Assembly: GCA_013289765.1 (NCBI GenBank)
Contig: JABCZI010000017.1
Location: 1 to 64,000 of the forward strand
Reading direction: 5' to 3'
DNA: 64,000 nt
DNA from: Acidobacteriota bacterium
Lineage (GTDB): Bacteria > Acidobacteriota > Terriglobia > Terriglobales > Acidobacteriaceae
Of this stretch, positions 43,291 to 52,227 are shown piece by piece. Position 1 is the stretch's first letter; every line of letters starts with the position of its first letter. The notes beneath the pieces are model-generated. The model was not told where the DNA came from. It did not search any database and was given only the letters and a program-made list of their open reading frames with translations. Made by a program: the position numbers and the translations under genes.

Positions 43291-44497
43291 GTTCCGCCAG
43301 CGCGAAGGGACCGCGGCAGTGCAGTTTCTGCGTGCTGATGCCCATCTCGGCGCCGAAGCCGAATTCCGCACCGTCGGTGAAACGCGTTGAAGCATTCCAG
43401 TAAACTGCGGCTGAATCCACTCCGCGGAGGAATTTGCGGGCATTCGTTTCCTCTCCCGTAATGATTGAGTCGGAGTGCTTCGTTGAATAGCGATTGATGT
43501 GGTCAATCGCCTCGTCGACGTTCGCTACCACGCGAACGGCTATGCAAAGCCGAGAATACTCTTCGCACCAGTCTTCCTCTGCAGCGGGCACAATTTTCAG
43601 ACCAGCCGCGAGAGTGCGAGACTTGTCATCGCCACGCACTTCGACTCCTTCCTGTATTAGCTCCTTCACGATTCGTGGAACATATGCCGCGGCGATGTTT
43701 TCGTGGACTAACAATTTCTCTGCGGCGTTACATACCGACGGACGCTGCGTCTTGGCGTTGATCACGATTCGATCGGCCATTTCAAAGTCCGCGGATTGGT
43801 CGACAAAGATGTGGCAGTTCCCTGCCCCAGTTTCGATGACGGGTACCGTAGAGTTTTCTGTGACGAAGGCAATTAATCCAGCTCCGCCGCGCGGGACAAT
43901 CACATCCACCAGCCCGCGAGCCTTGATCAGTTCCTGCACCGAATCACGCGTGCTGGAATCGAGAAGCTCGATGGCACCTTCGGGCACGCCCGGCACAGCG
44001 GCAAGAATCTCCACTAGCTTCTGATTGCTGCGCGCGGCTTCTTTCCCTCCGCGCAAGACGATGGCGTTGCCGGCTTTCAAAGCGAGCACAGCCGTGTCGA
44101 CGGTGACGTTTGGGCGGGATTCGTAGATAATTCCCACCACGCCCAGGGGCACGCGGACCTTGCGAATGTGCAGGCCATTCGGGCGCGTCCACTCCGCCAG
44201 GATCTCCCCAATTGGATCGCCGAGCGCGGCGACTTCCCGCACTCCTTGCGCCATCTCGTTTATGCGCGCCGTGGTCAGTAACAAACGGTCAAGCATGGAG
44301 CCTTCAAGCCCGCAGCTTTGCACGTCCTCGCGGTTCGCTGCAAGAATTGTCTGCGCGTGCGCTTCAATTGCGTCTGCAATTGCCAGCAGCACCGCGTTCT
44401 TCTCCTTCGTGGAAAGCAGCGCCAGCTTAGCGCTCGCCTCGCGCGCACGCAGAAGCTTTTCCTTCGTGGAAACTGGCGTGGCAATCGTTGTCGCCAT
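43244..44497 (-). CDS. proA: Glutamate-5-semialdehyde dehydrogenase ProA
   Basis: A 417-residue NADPH-dependent enzyme that reduces glutamyl-5-phosphate to the semialdehyde, the second step of proline synthesis. The catalytic cysteine is in QRPSVCNAAE. The cofactor and substrate blocks LGVVGIIYESRPNVT and VIETGAGNCHIFVD are intact. Length is typical. Its ATG directly follows the proB stop (TAAATG), so the two enzymes are made together, in keeping with the unstable phosphate passed between them. Confidence 0.97.
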   Translation of the reverse strand: MATTIATPVSTKEKLLRAREASAKLALLSTKEKNAVLLAIADAIEAHAQTILAANREDVQSCGLEGSMLDRLLLTTARINEMAQGVREVAALGDPIGEILAEWTRPNGLHIRKVRVPLGVVGIIYESRPNVTVDTAVLALKAGNAIVLRGGKEAARSNQKLVEILAAVPGVPEGAIELLDSSTRDSVQELIKARGLVDVIVPRGGAGLIAFVTENSTVPVIETGAGNCHIFVDQSADFEMADRIVINAKTQRPSVCNAAEKLLVHENIAAAYVPRIVKELIQEGVEVRGDDKSRTLAAGLKIVPAAEEDWCEEYSRLCIAVRVVANVDEAIDHINRYSTKHSDSIITGEETNARKFLRGVDSAAVYWNASTRFTDGAEFGFGAEMGISTQKLHCRGPFALAELTSSKYEIVGTGQVR

Positions 44498-45250
44498 TTA
44501 GTTTCGCACCTGCGGCGGAAAGTAGGTTCCGATCTTCCGTTCCATTCCCAGCGTAATCCCCTGAGGATGCCTTCCATTTACGATGGCCACATGAACCCCG
44601 CCTTCGCTGGCCAGCTTCGCAGCGCGCAATTTGGAAATCATGCCGCCTCGTCCCAGCGTACTCTTACCGTTGCATTGCGCTTCGAGCGCCGGAGTGAGTT
44701 TGCGAATGACTCGTTGCAGTTTGGGTTTTTTGCCTCCGTTGGGAACAAGGAAGCCGTCCACGTTAGTCAATAGCAATAACCAATCCGCTTTCACGGCAGT
44801 GGCCAGCAATGCACTCAACTCGTCGTTGTCGCCGAAAGCTCCCTCCAACTCACGAACGGAGACGCTGTCATTTTCATTCACGATCGGGACCACTCCCAGC
44901 GAAAGTAGTTCCGCCAGCGCATTTTGCAAATTGCGGTAGCGGACGGGAGAGGTAAAGTCATCGCTCGAAAGAAGAAGTTGCGCGACTACTTTTTTGCCAA
45001 AGAACAGACGCTCGTAGGTGTGCATCAGCTTGCTTTGACCAACGGCCGCGCAGGCCTGCATGCCGGGGACGCCGCTGGGCCGTTTGCGCAGCGCCAGGCC
45101 GGACATGCCTGCGGCAATCGCACCTGAGGTTACGATCAGATATTCGTTGTGGTTGAGATCGAATTGATCAACCATGGCGCGCAGCAGATTCGCGTCGATC
45201 TGGCCGCCGGGCGCAATTAAACTCGTGCCGACTTTGATGACAACTCTCAT
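44498..45250 (-). CDS. proB: Glutamate 5-kinase ProB, PUA-less
   Basis: A 250-residue amino-acid kinase that phosphorylates glutamate in the first step of proline synthesis. VIKVGTSLIAPGG, TSGAIAAGM and NENDSV mark the active site, and KLRAAKLASEGGVHVAIVNG the C-terminal part. It ends after the kinase domain; the C-terminal PUA domain of the Escherichia coli enzyme (367 residues) is absent, so proline feedback may differ. I start it at the ATG at 45250, since the upstream 14 residues in frame do not resemble the family. Confidence 0.95.
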   Translation of the reverse strand: MRVVIKVGTSLIAPGGQIDANLLRAMVDQFDLNHNEYLIVTSGAIAAGMSGLALRKRPSGVPGMQACAAVGQSKLMHTYERLFFGKKVVAQLLLSSDDFTSPVRYRNLQNALAELLSLGVVPIVNENDSVSVRELEGAFGDNDELSALLATAVKADWLLLLTNVDGFLVPNGGKKPKLQRVIRKLTPALEAQCNGKSTLGRGGMISKLRAAKLASEGGVHVAIVNGRHPQGITLGMERKIGTYFPPQVRN

Positions 45251-45446
45251 GCGAGGCAAACTTTCATACCTTATGTGGAAATGGTATCGCAAATGGCGGT
45301 GGAGGGATCCGCGTTCTTCGACAATTACCTATCGACCGTCATTCAAGCTTGAAGTACAGGGAGCTGCGGGGGAGGGACAATAACACTATCCTGCAATTAA
45401 AATGGGGTTCCGGCAAGATGAAAAAACTTGCCACTTTGAAGGACCG

Positions 45447-46211
45447 ATGCCCGCGTCCAACGCTACGACACGCTTTTCCGATCGCGTCGCAAACTATGTG
45501 CGCTACCGGCCGGGTTATCCGGCAGGAGTTTTGCGGACGCTCCAGGAAGAGTGCGGCCTGGCCGGAAGCCATGTAATCGCCGACATCGCCTCCGGCACCG
45601 GCATCTGGACTCGCACGCTGCTGGAAAATCGCAATCGAGTCTTCGGTGTCGAGCCGAATGCTGAAATGCGCGAGGCCGGGGAACGTCTGCTTCAAGAATT
45701 TCGGACCTTCACCAGTATTGCGGGAACCGCCGAGGCGACCACTCTCGGCGATCAGAGCGTGGACTTTGTGACCGCGGCGCAGGCCGCGCACTGGTTCGAT
45801 CGCGAGCGGTCACGCGGCGAATTCGTCCGCATCCTCAGGGCCGGAGGTTGGCTCGTCCTTCTGTGGAACGAGCGTCTCACGGATTCGACAGATTTCTTGC
45901 GCGAGTACGAACAATTACTGTTGACTTACGGGACCGACTACAAAGCCGTGCGCCACGAGCACACCACGTCGGCGGTTAATGAGTTCTTCGATCCTGTCCC
46001 ATTCAAAGAATTACTGTTTGAGATGCGCCAGGAATTCGATTATGCCGGGTTGGAAGGGCGGCTGCTTTCGTCGTCATATGCGCCGGGGCCCGGGCATCCG
46101 CAACACGCGCCGATGCTGACGGAGTTGCATCGCATGTTCGACGCGAACTCCACCGAAGGTCGCGTCGCCTTCGACTACAAGACGCGATTATATTTTGGGC
46201 AATTTGCTTAG
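45447..46211 (+). CDS. Class I SAM-dependent methyltransferase
   Basis: A 254-residue soluble methyltransferase. Motif I is VIADIASGTGIWT near residue 45, the acidic ribose contact is in VFGVEPNAEMRE, and motif IV is DFVTAAQAAHWFD. It belongs to the UbiE/Methyltransf_11 superfamily. The C-terminal part with FYEMRQEF-like pattern (LLFEMRQEFDYAGLEGRLLSSSY) matches a group of small-molecule methyltransferases of unknown substrate. ATG 45447 follows GGA; a longer start at 45402 has a poor N-terminus. Confidence 0.88.
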   Translation: MPASNATTRFSDRVANYVRYRPGYPAGVLRTLQEECGLAGSHVIADIASGTGIWTRTLLENRNRVFGVEPNAEMREAGERLLQEFRTFTSIAGTAEATTLGDQSVDFVTAAQAAHWFDRERSRGEFVRILRAGGWLVLLWNERLTDSTDFLREYEQLLLTYGTDYKAVRHEHTTSAVNEFFDPVPFKELLFEMRQEFDYAGLEGRLLSSSYAPGPGHPQHAPMLTELHRMFDANSTEGRVAFDYKTRLYFGQFA

Positions 46212-46324
46212 AGCGTCAAAGAAGAATCAACCAAAGAGGATGCTAAGGTCTACGAAGGAAACCGGAAGCCTCTGGTACGATCACTCTGTTTTATTGATTT
46301 CCATCCATCTTCTGAGGTTAATCA

Positions 46325-47764
46325 GTGCCTGACGAACAATCTTTCCACATGACTCCCGACGAATTTCGCCGCCATGGCCATGCCGTGGTGGACTGGATCG
46401 CGGATTATCAGTCCCGCATCGAATCGTTTCCGGTGCTCTCGCAGGCGAAGCCGGGGGAGATTCGCGCATCACTTCCAGTGAATCCTCCGGCGCAAGGCGA
46501 GCCGTTTGACGCGTTGCTGAAGGATGTTGAGAAATTGATTCTGCCCGGCGTAACGCACTGGCAGTCACCGAATTTCTTCGCCTACTTTCCGTGCAATGCT
46601 TCCGGCCCCGGAATTCTTGGAGATCTTCTGTCTTCCGGGCTTGGAGTGCAAGGAATGTTATGGTCAACGAGTCCGGCCTGCACGGAACTGGAAACGCATG
46701 TGCTCGACTGGCTTGTGTCCATGCTTGGCCTGCCAGATAAATTCCTATCATCGAGCAGCGGGGGCGGGGTGATTCAAGACACGGCGTCAAGCGCGGCCCT
46801 GTGTGCGCTGTTGGCGGCTCGGGAACGCGCTACGAACTACATCAGCAATCAGACGGGAAGCGACGGACGCGTTGTCGCTTACGCTTCTACGCAGACTCAT
46901 TCCTCGCTGCAGAAGGCGGCGATGATCGCTGGCATCGGCATTTCCAATCTGCGGCTGATCGAAGTTGATGAGAAGTTCGCAATGCGTCCCGATGCTCTGG
47001 CGCGCCAGATCGAAGCCGACAGGCGCGCTGGACTGGTTCCCTGCTTTGTCTGCGCCACGGTTGGCACAACTTCTTCGAACGCGATGGACCCCATCGACGA
47101 GATCGGCCGCGTGTGCCGCGAGAATAATCTTTGGCTGCATGTGGACGCGGCGATGTCCGGTACAGCCGCGCTTTGCCCTGAGTTTCGCCACCTGCAAAAT
47201 GGACTGGAGTTCGCCGACAGTTATAACTTCAATCCGCATAAGTGGATGTTCACCAACTTCGATTGCAACTGCTTTTGGGTCGCAGACCGCAAAGCGTTGA
47301 TTCAGACGCTGAGCATTTTGCCAGAGTACTTACGCAATCAGGCCACGGAATCGGGAGCGGTGATCGACTATCGAGATTGGCACATCCAACTCGGCCGGCG
47401 ATTCCGGTCACTGAAGTTGTGGTTCGTAATCCGTCATTACGGCGTGGAAGGCTTGCAGTATCATATTCGCCGCCACGTGCAACTGGCGCAAACGTTCGCG
47501 CATTGGGTGCGCGAGGACGACAACTTTGAGCTGGCGGCGCCGGTGCCCCTGAACCTGGTCTGCTTTCGACACAAGGGCGGAGACGCGGCGAATCAGACAA
47601 TCATGGAACGGCTAAATCGCAGCGGAGATTTATTTTTGACGCACACGAAGCTGGACGGGAAAATGACGTTGCGGCTTTGCGTAGGACAGACGCACACGGA
47701 GACAAGGCATGTGGAGAACGCCTGGAAGAGGATTCGCGAGGAGGCGGAGAAAGTGCCGGCTTGA
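46325..47764 (+). CDS. PLP-dependent aromatic L-amino-acid decarboxylase-like enzyme
   Basis: A 479-residue group II decarboxylase. The N-terminal HYRHPNFFAYFP-like segment reads THWQSPNFFAYFP. SSGGGVIQDTASSAALCALLAAR holds cofactor contacts, LHVDAAMSGTAAL carries the PLP aspartate, and SYNFNPHKWMFTNFDC carries the Schiff-base lysine. These enzymes turn Trp, Tyr or Phe into the amine. Substrate cannot be read here. The GTG start follows GAGG. It stands alone; the amine product's fate is unclear. Confidence 0.92.
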   Translation: MPDEQSFHMTPDEFRRHGHAVVDWIADYQSRIESFPVLSQAKPGEIRASLPVNPPAQGEPFDALLKDVEKLILPGVTHWQSPNFFAYFPCNASGPGILGDLLSSGLGVQGMLWSTSPACTELETHVLDWLVSMLGLPDKFLSSSSGGGVIQDTASSAALCALLAARERATNYISNQTGSDGRVVAYASTQTHSSLQKAAMIAGIGISNLRLIEVDEKFAMRPDALARQIEADRRAGLVPCFVCATVGTTSSNAMDPIDEIGRVCRENNLWLHVDAAMSGTAALCPEFRHLQNGLEFADSYNFNPHKWMFTNFDCNCFWVADRKALIQTLSILPEYLRNQATESGAVIDYRDWHIQLGRRFRSLKLWFVIRHYGVEGLQYHIRRHVQLAQTFAHWVREDDNFELAAPVPLNLVCFRHKGGDAANQTIMERLNRSGDLFLTHTKLDGKMTLRLCVGQTHTETRHVENAWKRIREEAEKVPA

Positions 47765-47887
47765 TGAGGCTCTGACGACATCCAGCGGGATCGCTAAGGC
47801 GTTCAGTATTTCGAGATTCACAATCCCGAAGGCGGCGAGATTGAAGTCGTGCGGGAAGATGATGGGATGCGGTTTCGGACAGCAATG

Positions 47888-50362
47888 TCAGGGTTGCGAT
47901 CGTTGCGCCAGAAAATCAGCCTGGCATTTCTTCGCTTCCGCGAGGATCTGATTAAACTCCGGCGTGCCTCGCAGCCTGGCGAGCAGCGGATCATTTTGCA
48001 GCGCGGTGTAGGCGCAGTACCTGCCTTCGATGCCACTTTTCAAAATGCGCAAAGCGACATCATTCTTTCCGCAGAAGGCGAAGGCGGGTGCGCCGGTATA
48101 GCGGTTCTCGGGGTCGGGGTTAGCCAATAGTTGCACTTCATGTTCGCGCATCATCGGATCCAGTTCTGCGGCCGGCAGGTGATTCAGGCAGCCAGCGAGC
48201 ATCCGGTTCCGCAGATTATCGTTCGACACCTTGGCAGCGGTCTCCCGGGCTTTATCCAGTTCGCCGGTGTGAAGATAATGGCGCACTAAGTTCGCCAACA
48301 CCCATTGCGAGCCGGCATCGAGTTGGAGATAGTCATTGGCTCGGGCATAGTTCCCCTGTTCATCGAAATTGATGGAACAGGAGCGGAGCTGATAGTTTCC
48401 AGGATCGAGAGCCAGGGCGGTATCGCACTCGCGGCCGGACTCATCCAGCACACCACCGTATCGCAAGACGTAGGCCAAACTGAAGTGAGCGGCGGGACTC
48501 TGCGGATGGCGCTCGGTCAGGGCTTTGGCTTCGTGGTAAGCCTTTACAAGCTCTCCTCGTTCCACACGCATCGATATCAATTGGGCGGCCGAATCGACCA
48601 GATTCGGATCCAGAACCAAGGCCCTTTCCAGAGCGGCATTCGAGCGCTGAAACATGGCTTCGCCGCCGCCGCCGTATTGCGAGTCATAGTAGTAGCGATA
48701 TCCCAATGCGTTCCACGAGGGCGCGTATGTCGGGTCCATTCCGACGGCTCGCTCGAGCATGGCGATGGCATCTTTGTTAGGTTGGGGATCGTGCGGCATC
48801 GCGATGCTGCGGAGATACAGGTCGTAGGCCTCTTCGTTCCTGGGACGAGTGCCGGGGTCGGCTGAATCGGCTGCCACGCCTAAGGCCGGAACCAGACCCT
48901 GGCGAACTTTCGACGTGATCTGGCCGCGCATGGCGATCATGTCGGGGGCGGCGACGGTCATGGTGTCGCGCCATAGCGTGCGATTGTTTTCAACATCAAT
49001 TGCTTCCAGCGTGATTTGCAGTTGCGAACCTTCTTTTAGAAAGTGCCCGGTGATAACGTCGGTCACGTGCATGGCGTGGCCGGCTTCTTGCAGATCGAGC
49101 GTGGGCGAGTCGTACTTGCTGGTCGTGGCGAATGGCCGGATGGAAAGCGAACGAACGTAGCTAAGAGAGGTTGCGATCTCGTCGGCGAGGGCAAGGCGGA
49201 GAAAATCGAGCTCTTTGTCGGCTCCAAGATTTTGCAGCGGTAGCACGGCTACGGTTTTTTGGCTGGGGGTGCTGACGACGGGCGCGGAACGCGGTTTGAA
49301 GAACCAGAAACCGGCGACCAGCGCTGCGAGCAAAACGATAGCGGCGATTCCGCCGATGACTTTGTAGTCAGGCTTCTCACCTGAAGGGGCTGCGGCCCCG
49401 GCGCTCGCGGCGCTTCGCTGAGAGCTCTGGACTCCGGAAGACAATGCCACTGCGGCGCCAGATTGTTCGCCGGGCATGGAGGTGGGCGGCGCCATGCGCC
49501 CTGATTCGGTGTCGCGCTTCAGGCGTTGCAGGTCGCTGCGCATCTCGGAAGCGTGCTGGTAGCGCAGATTCGCGTCTTTCTCCAGAGCTTTATTGATGAT
49601 GTCTTCCAGTTTGGCCGGCACTTCGTGATTCAAACGTACTACCGCGACTGGGGCGCGATTCATGATGGCTTCGCAGATCACCGCCGAGCTTTCTCCATGG
49701 AAGGGCACTTCGCCGGTAGCCATTTCGTAAAGGACCGCACCAAAGGAAAACAGATCGGAGCGGGCATTGAGGTCCCTGCCTCGCACTTGTTCCGGCGACA
49801 TGTACGCGACAGTTCCCAGCATGGTGCCGGGGCTGGTGAGGTGGGCCGCATCCATGGTTTGGGTAGCGCCGACGGTGTTGCCGGAAGAGCGGGAGCTTAC
49901 TTTCGCCAGCCCAAAGTCGAGAATCTTGGCGTGACCTCGCTTGGTGACAAAGATGTTCGCAGGCTTGATGTCGCGATGCACAATGCCTTCGGCGTGAGCG
50001 GCGTCGAGCGCATCGGCAATTTCGATAGCCAGTTGCAGCAGCGTGTCGGTATCGAGCGGGCGGGCTCCGATGGCGTGCTTGAGGGTGACGCCGTCCAGAA
50101 ACTCCATGGCGATGAAGGTCTGGCCGTCGTGTTCGTCAATTTCGTAGATAGTGCAGATGTTCGGGTGGTTCAGAGCGGAGGCGGCTTGCGCTTCGCGTTG
50201 AAAACGTGCGAGGGCCTGCGGATCTTTGGCGACAAGGTCGGGCAGGAATTTCAGGGCAACGAAGCGGTGCAGTTTGACGTCTTCCGATTTGTAGACCACA
50301 CCCATGCCGCCACCACCGAGCTTTTCTATCATTCGGTAATGCGAAATGGTTTGGCCGATCAC
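47888..50362 (-). CDS. Transmembrane Ser/Thr kinase with TolB-like and TPR domains
   Basis: An 824-residue PknB-type kinase. The glycine loop [10 protein letters not shown] starts at 15, ATP lysine K38, catalytic HRD 129-131 and DFG 149-151. [15 protein letters not shown] is the activation segment. One transmembrane helix lies near 334-354. The outer part starts with a TolB-like N-terminal domain ([31 protein letters not shown]), then a TPR region of about six repeats to the C-terminus. It is a different type from the kinase at 345-3098, whose repeats are kinesin-light-chain-like. It is a single gene. Confidence 0.94.
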   Translation of the reverse strand: MIGQTISHYRMIEKLGGGGMGVVYKSEDVKLHRFVALKFLPDLVAKDPQALARFQREAQAASALNHPNICTIYEIDEHDGQTFIAMEFLDGVTLKHAIGARPLDTDTLLQLAIEIADALDAAHAEGIVHRDIKPANIFVTKRGHAKILDFGLAKVSSRSSGNTVGATQTMDAAHLTSPGTMLGTVAYMSPEQVRGRDLNARSDLFSFGAVLYEMATGEVPFHGESSAVICEAIMNRAPVAVVRLNHEVPAKLEDIINKALEKDANLRYQHASEMRSDLQRLKRDTESGRMAPPTSMPGEQSGAAVALSSGVQSSQRSAASAGAAAPSGEKPDYKVIGGIAAIVLLAALVAGFWFFKPRSAPVVSTPSQKTVAVLPLQNLGADKELDFLRLALADEIATSLSYVRSLSIRPFATTSKYDSPTLDLQEAGHAMHVTDVITGHFLKEGSQLQITLEAIDVENNRTLWRDTMTVAAPDMIAMRGQITSKVRQGLVPALGVAADSADPGTRPRNEEAYDLYLRSIAMPHDPQPNKDAIAMLERAVGMDPTYAPSWNALGYRYYYDSQYGGGGEAMFQRSNAALERALVLDPNLVDSAAQLISMRVERGELVKAYHEAKALTERHPQSPAAHFSLAYVLRYGGVLDESGRECDTALALDPGNYQLRSCSINFDEQGNYARANDYLQLDAGSQWVLANLVRHYLHTGELDKARETAAKVSNDNLRNRMLAGCLNHLPAAELDPMMREHEVQLLANPDPENRYTGAPAFAFCGKNDVALRILKSGIEGRYCAYTALQNDPLLARLRGTPEFNQILAEAKKCQADFLAQRSQP

Positions 50363-50546
50363 TGGCGCTGAATGTTACGTGGGAGGAAAGGGCAAGTCAA
50401 TGAAACGGCTGCGAGTGGTGGTGTCTTAAATTCATCAATCATAAAGGACGCAAAGGTACACGAAGGCATATCAGTAAAGCGTTCTTGTGCCTCTTCGTTT
50501 TTCGATTAGGAAGCAGGCGAGGGTAAACTGATAGTGAGGGCTGTTC
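50363..50546. other. Gap between kinase and patatin genes
   Basis: No gene, hairpin or repeat that I can support. It presumably holds the promoter of the leftward kinase gene; no clear -35/-10 pair is visible. Confidence 0.3.
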
Positions 50547-51488
50547 TTAATCCGCCGACATCGGCGCAGGGGTTACGACCGGGGTTGACGTTGTGGGAAT
50601 TAAGGCTTCAACGGGCTTTTCCATCCACCGCAGCACGTCCGGCAGCGCTTTGCGCATGGCCACTTCTCCGGCTCGAATGAGTTCTCCGGCACGCTTAAAG
50701 TCATCGTAGGCAAAACCGGCCACGTCGGGTTCGACCACGATATCAGCGGCGCCCCGCCACAGATGGCTCATCTGGTCCTGGGCTATGGCGAAGGATTGTC
50801 CAATCACGTCGAACAAATGGCGCGGCGCGCCGTCTTTCGACCACTGTCCTTTCAAATGGACTGCAAGGACGCGCTCGGCGCCCATGTCGCGTAGTGGGCG
50901 CGAGGGCACGGGATGCGAGAGCATGCCATCGACCAGCCATTGGCCGCGAATGTTCACCGGCAAAAACATTCCAGGATACGCGCAACTTGCCCGCACCGGA
51001 TCGCTGATCTCGCCCGAGTGAAAAACTACGGCTTCGCCGGTGTTGAAGTTGGTTGCGGTGACGCCGAGAGGGATGCGCAATTCCTCGAAGGTCTTCACTT
51101 TCAAAGTACGTGCCAGGAAGGCCACCATGCGATCGTTACTGGCGAAGCCGAAGCGAGAAACGGTCCAGCGGGCGAATGTGGCAAAGCGAACCGAGCGCGA
51201 GAGCGCTTCAAGTTCCTGAACGGATACACCGCTGCAATAGGAAGCTCCAATGAGTGCGCCCACGCTGGTGCCTGCGATGAGGCGAATTGGAATGCCTTCT
51301 TCTTCGAGGACCTTCAGGACTCCGATGTGAGCCATGCCGCGGGCGAAGCCCCCGCCGAGAGCGAGGCCGATGACAGGAGAGCGGGGCTCAGTACCGACGC
51401 CTTTGCGGGACAATTCCCTTCCGAAGGCTTGCACGGACCGGATGATCTTGCCAAGACTCTTCACCGGAACCCCTCGTTTCGAATCCAC
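50547..51488 (-). CDS. Patatin-like phospholipase
   Basis: A 313-residue lipid acyl hydrolase. The oxyanion loop LALGGGFARGMAHIG starts near residue 43, the nucleophile is the Ser of GTSVGAL near 75, and the catalytic Asp is in LVDGMLSHPVPS. It resembles RssA/YchK-type patatins, which act on membrane phospholipids. There is no signal peptide, so it is probably cytoplasmic or membrane-peripheral. The GTG start has a weak ribosome site. It is divergent from the Nudix gene. Confidence 0.92.
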   Translation of the reverse strand: MDSKRGVPVKSLGKIIRSVQAFGRELSRKGVGTEPRSPVIGLALGGGFARGMAHIGVLKVLEEEGIPIRLIAGTSVGALIGASYCSGVSVQELEALSRSVRFATFARWTVSRFGFASNDRMVAFLARTLKVKTFEELRIPLGVTATNFNTGEAVVFHSGEISDPVRASCAYPGMFLPVNIRGQWLVDGMLSHPVPSRPLRDMGAERVLAVHLKGQWSKDGAPRHLFDVIGQSFAIAQDQMSHLWRGAADIVVEPDVAGFAYDDFKRAGELIRAGEVAMRKALPDVLRWMEKPVEALIPTTSTPVVTPAPMSAD

Positions 51489-51708
51489 TCGCCGCTCACA
51501 ACTTCTACCGCCAGCGCCTCTGTGCCGCCGATCTTACTGCCAGAACGCCCTTCCTGCCACAACATCTAGGATGCCACTTTTTGGTGCAGCGCTGCATTCC
51601 ACTTTGGTGCTACATGAGTTACGAGCGATTCCTGGAGAGGTTACTGTACTATTACTCCTTCGGCCGGCAAGGTGACTAACTCCAGTGCTTCTGGTAATTT
51701 CGCGGAAT

Positions 51709-52197
51709 ATGGTGCGGGAGATATCAGCCGGAGGGGTGGTCGTCCGAAACCGGGATGGGGTATGGTGGATGGCCGCTATCGAGCCAGGCGGCGATACCTC
51801 GCGCTCCACCAGTCGGTCAGGACGAGCCAAGCGCAAACCCGTGCTGGCCCTCCCGAAGGGTCTGGTCGACCCGGGCGAGAAGGCGGCGGACACCGCTGTG
51901 CGCGAGGTTTACGAGGAAACGGGTATCACAGCCGAGGTGGTAACCAAGTTAGAGGATATTAAGTACGTTTACACCCGGGCGTGGGGCGATGGGCAGCGCG
52001 TGTTCAAGATCGTCAGCTTCTATCTAATGAAATACCGATCGGGCCGCATCAATGAAATTGCGCCAGAAATGCGAATTGAAGTCGCGCGAGCGCGTTGGGT
52101 GGCTCTAGAGGAAGGCTCGTCAATGCTCGCTTACAAAGGTGAGAAGCAAATGGTTCAGCGGGCGCTCGATTATGTGCGCGCTCACCCAGAATTGTAG
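51709..52197 (+). CDS. Nudix hydrolase
   Basis: A 162-residue Nudix enzyme. The box GLVDPGEKAADTAVREVYEETGI fits Gx5Ex7REUxEExGU. The N-terminal SAGGVVVRNRDG and the following VYTRAWGDGQRVFKIVSFYLMKY are typical of a diadenosine-polyphosphate or nucleotide pyrophosphatase subgroup. Substrate is not readable. ATG 51709 begins the conserved fold directly (MVREISAGGVVV); the longer start at 51685 is unlikely. Its stop lies 30 bases before the fadN-like gene. Confidence 0.9.
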   Translation: MVREISAGGVVVRNRDGVWWMAAIEPGGDTSRSTSRSGRAKRKPVLALPKGLVDPGEKAADTAVREVYEETGITAEVVTKLEDIKYVYTRAWGDGQRVFKIVSFYLMKYRSGRINEIAPEMRIEVARARWVALEEGSSMLAYKGEKQMVQRALDYVRAHPEL

Positions 52198-52227
52198 GGA
52201 ACCGCGGAAGAAATTGAGGCTCCGATC

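Noticed and set aside
47765..47887. Peptide-like stretch VQYFEIHNPEGGEIEVVRED between the decarboxylase and kinase genes
   Set aside because: It reads like part of a protein, but a stop lies directly before it, there is no start, and the frame runs on only as a shadow of the kinase gene. Too short to call a remnant.
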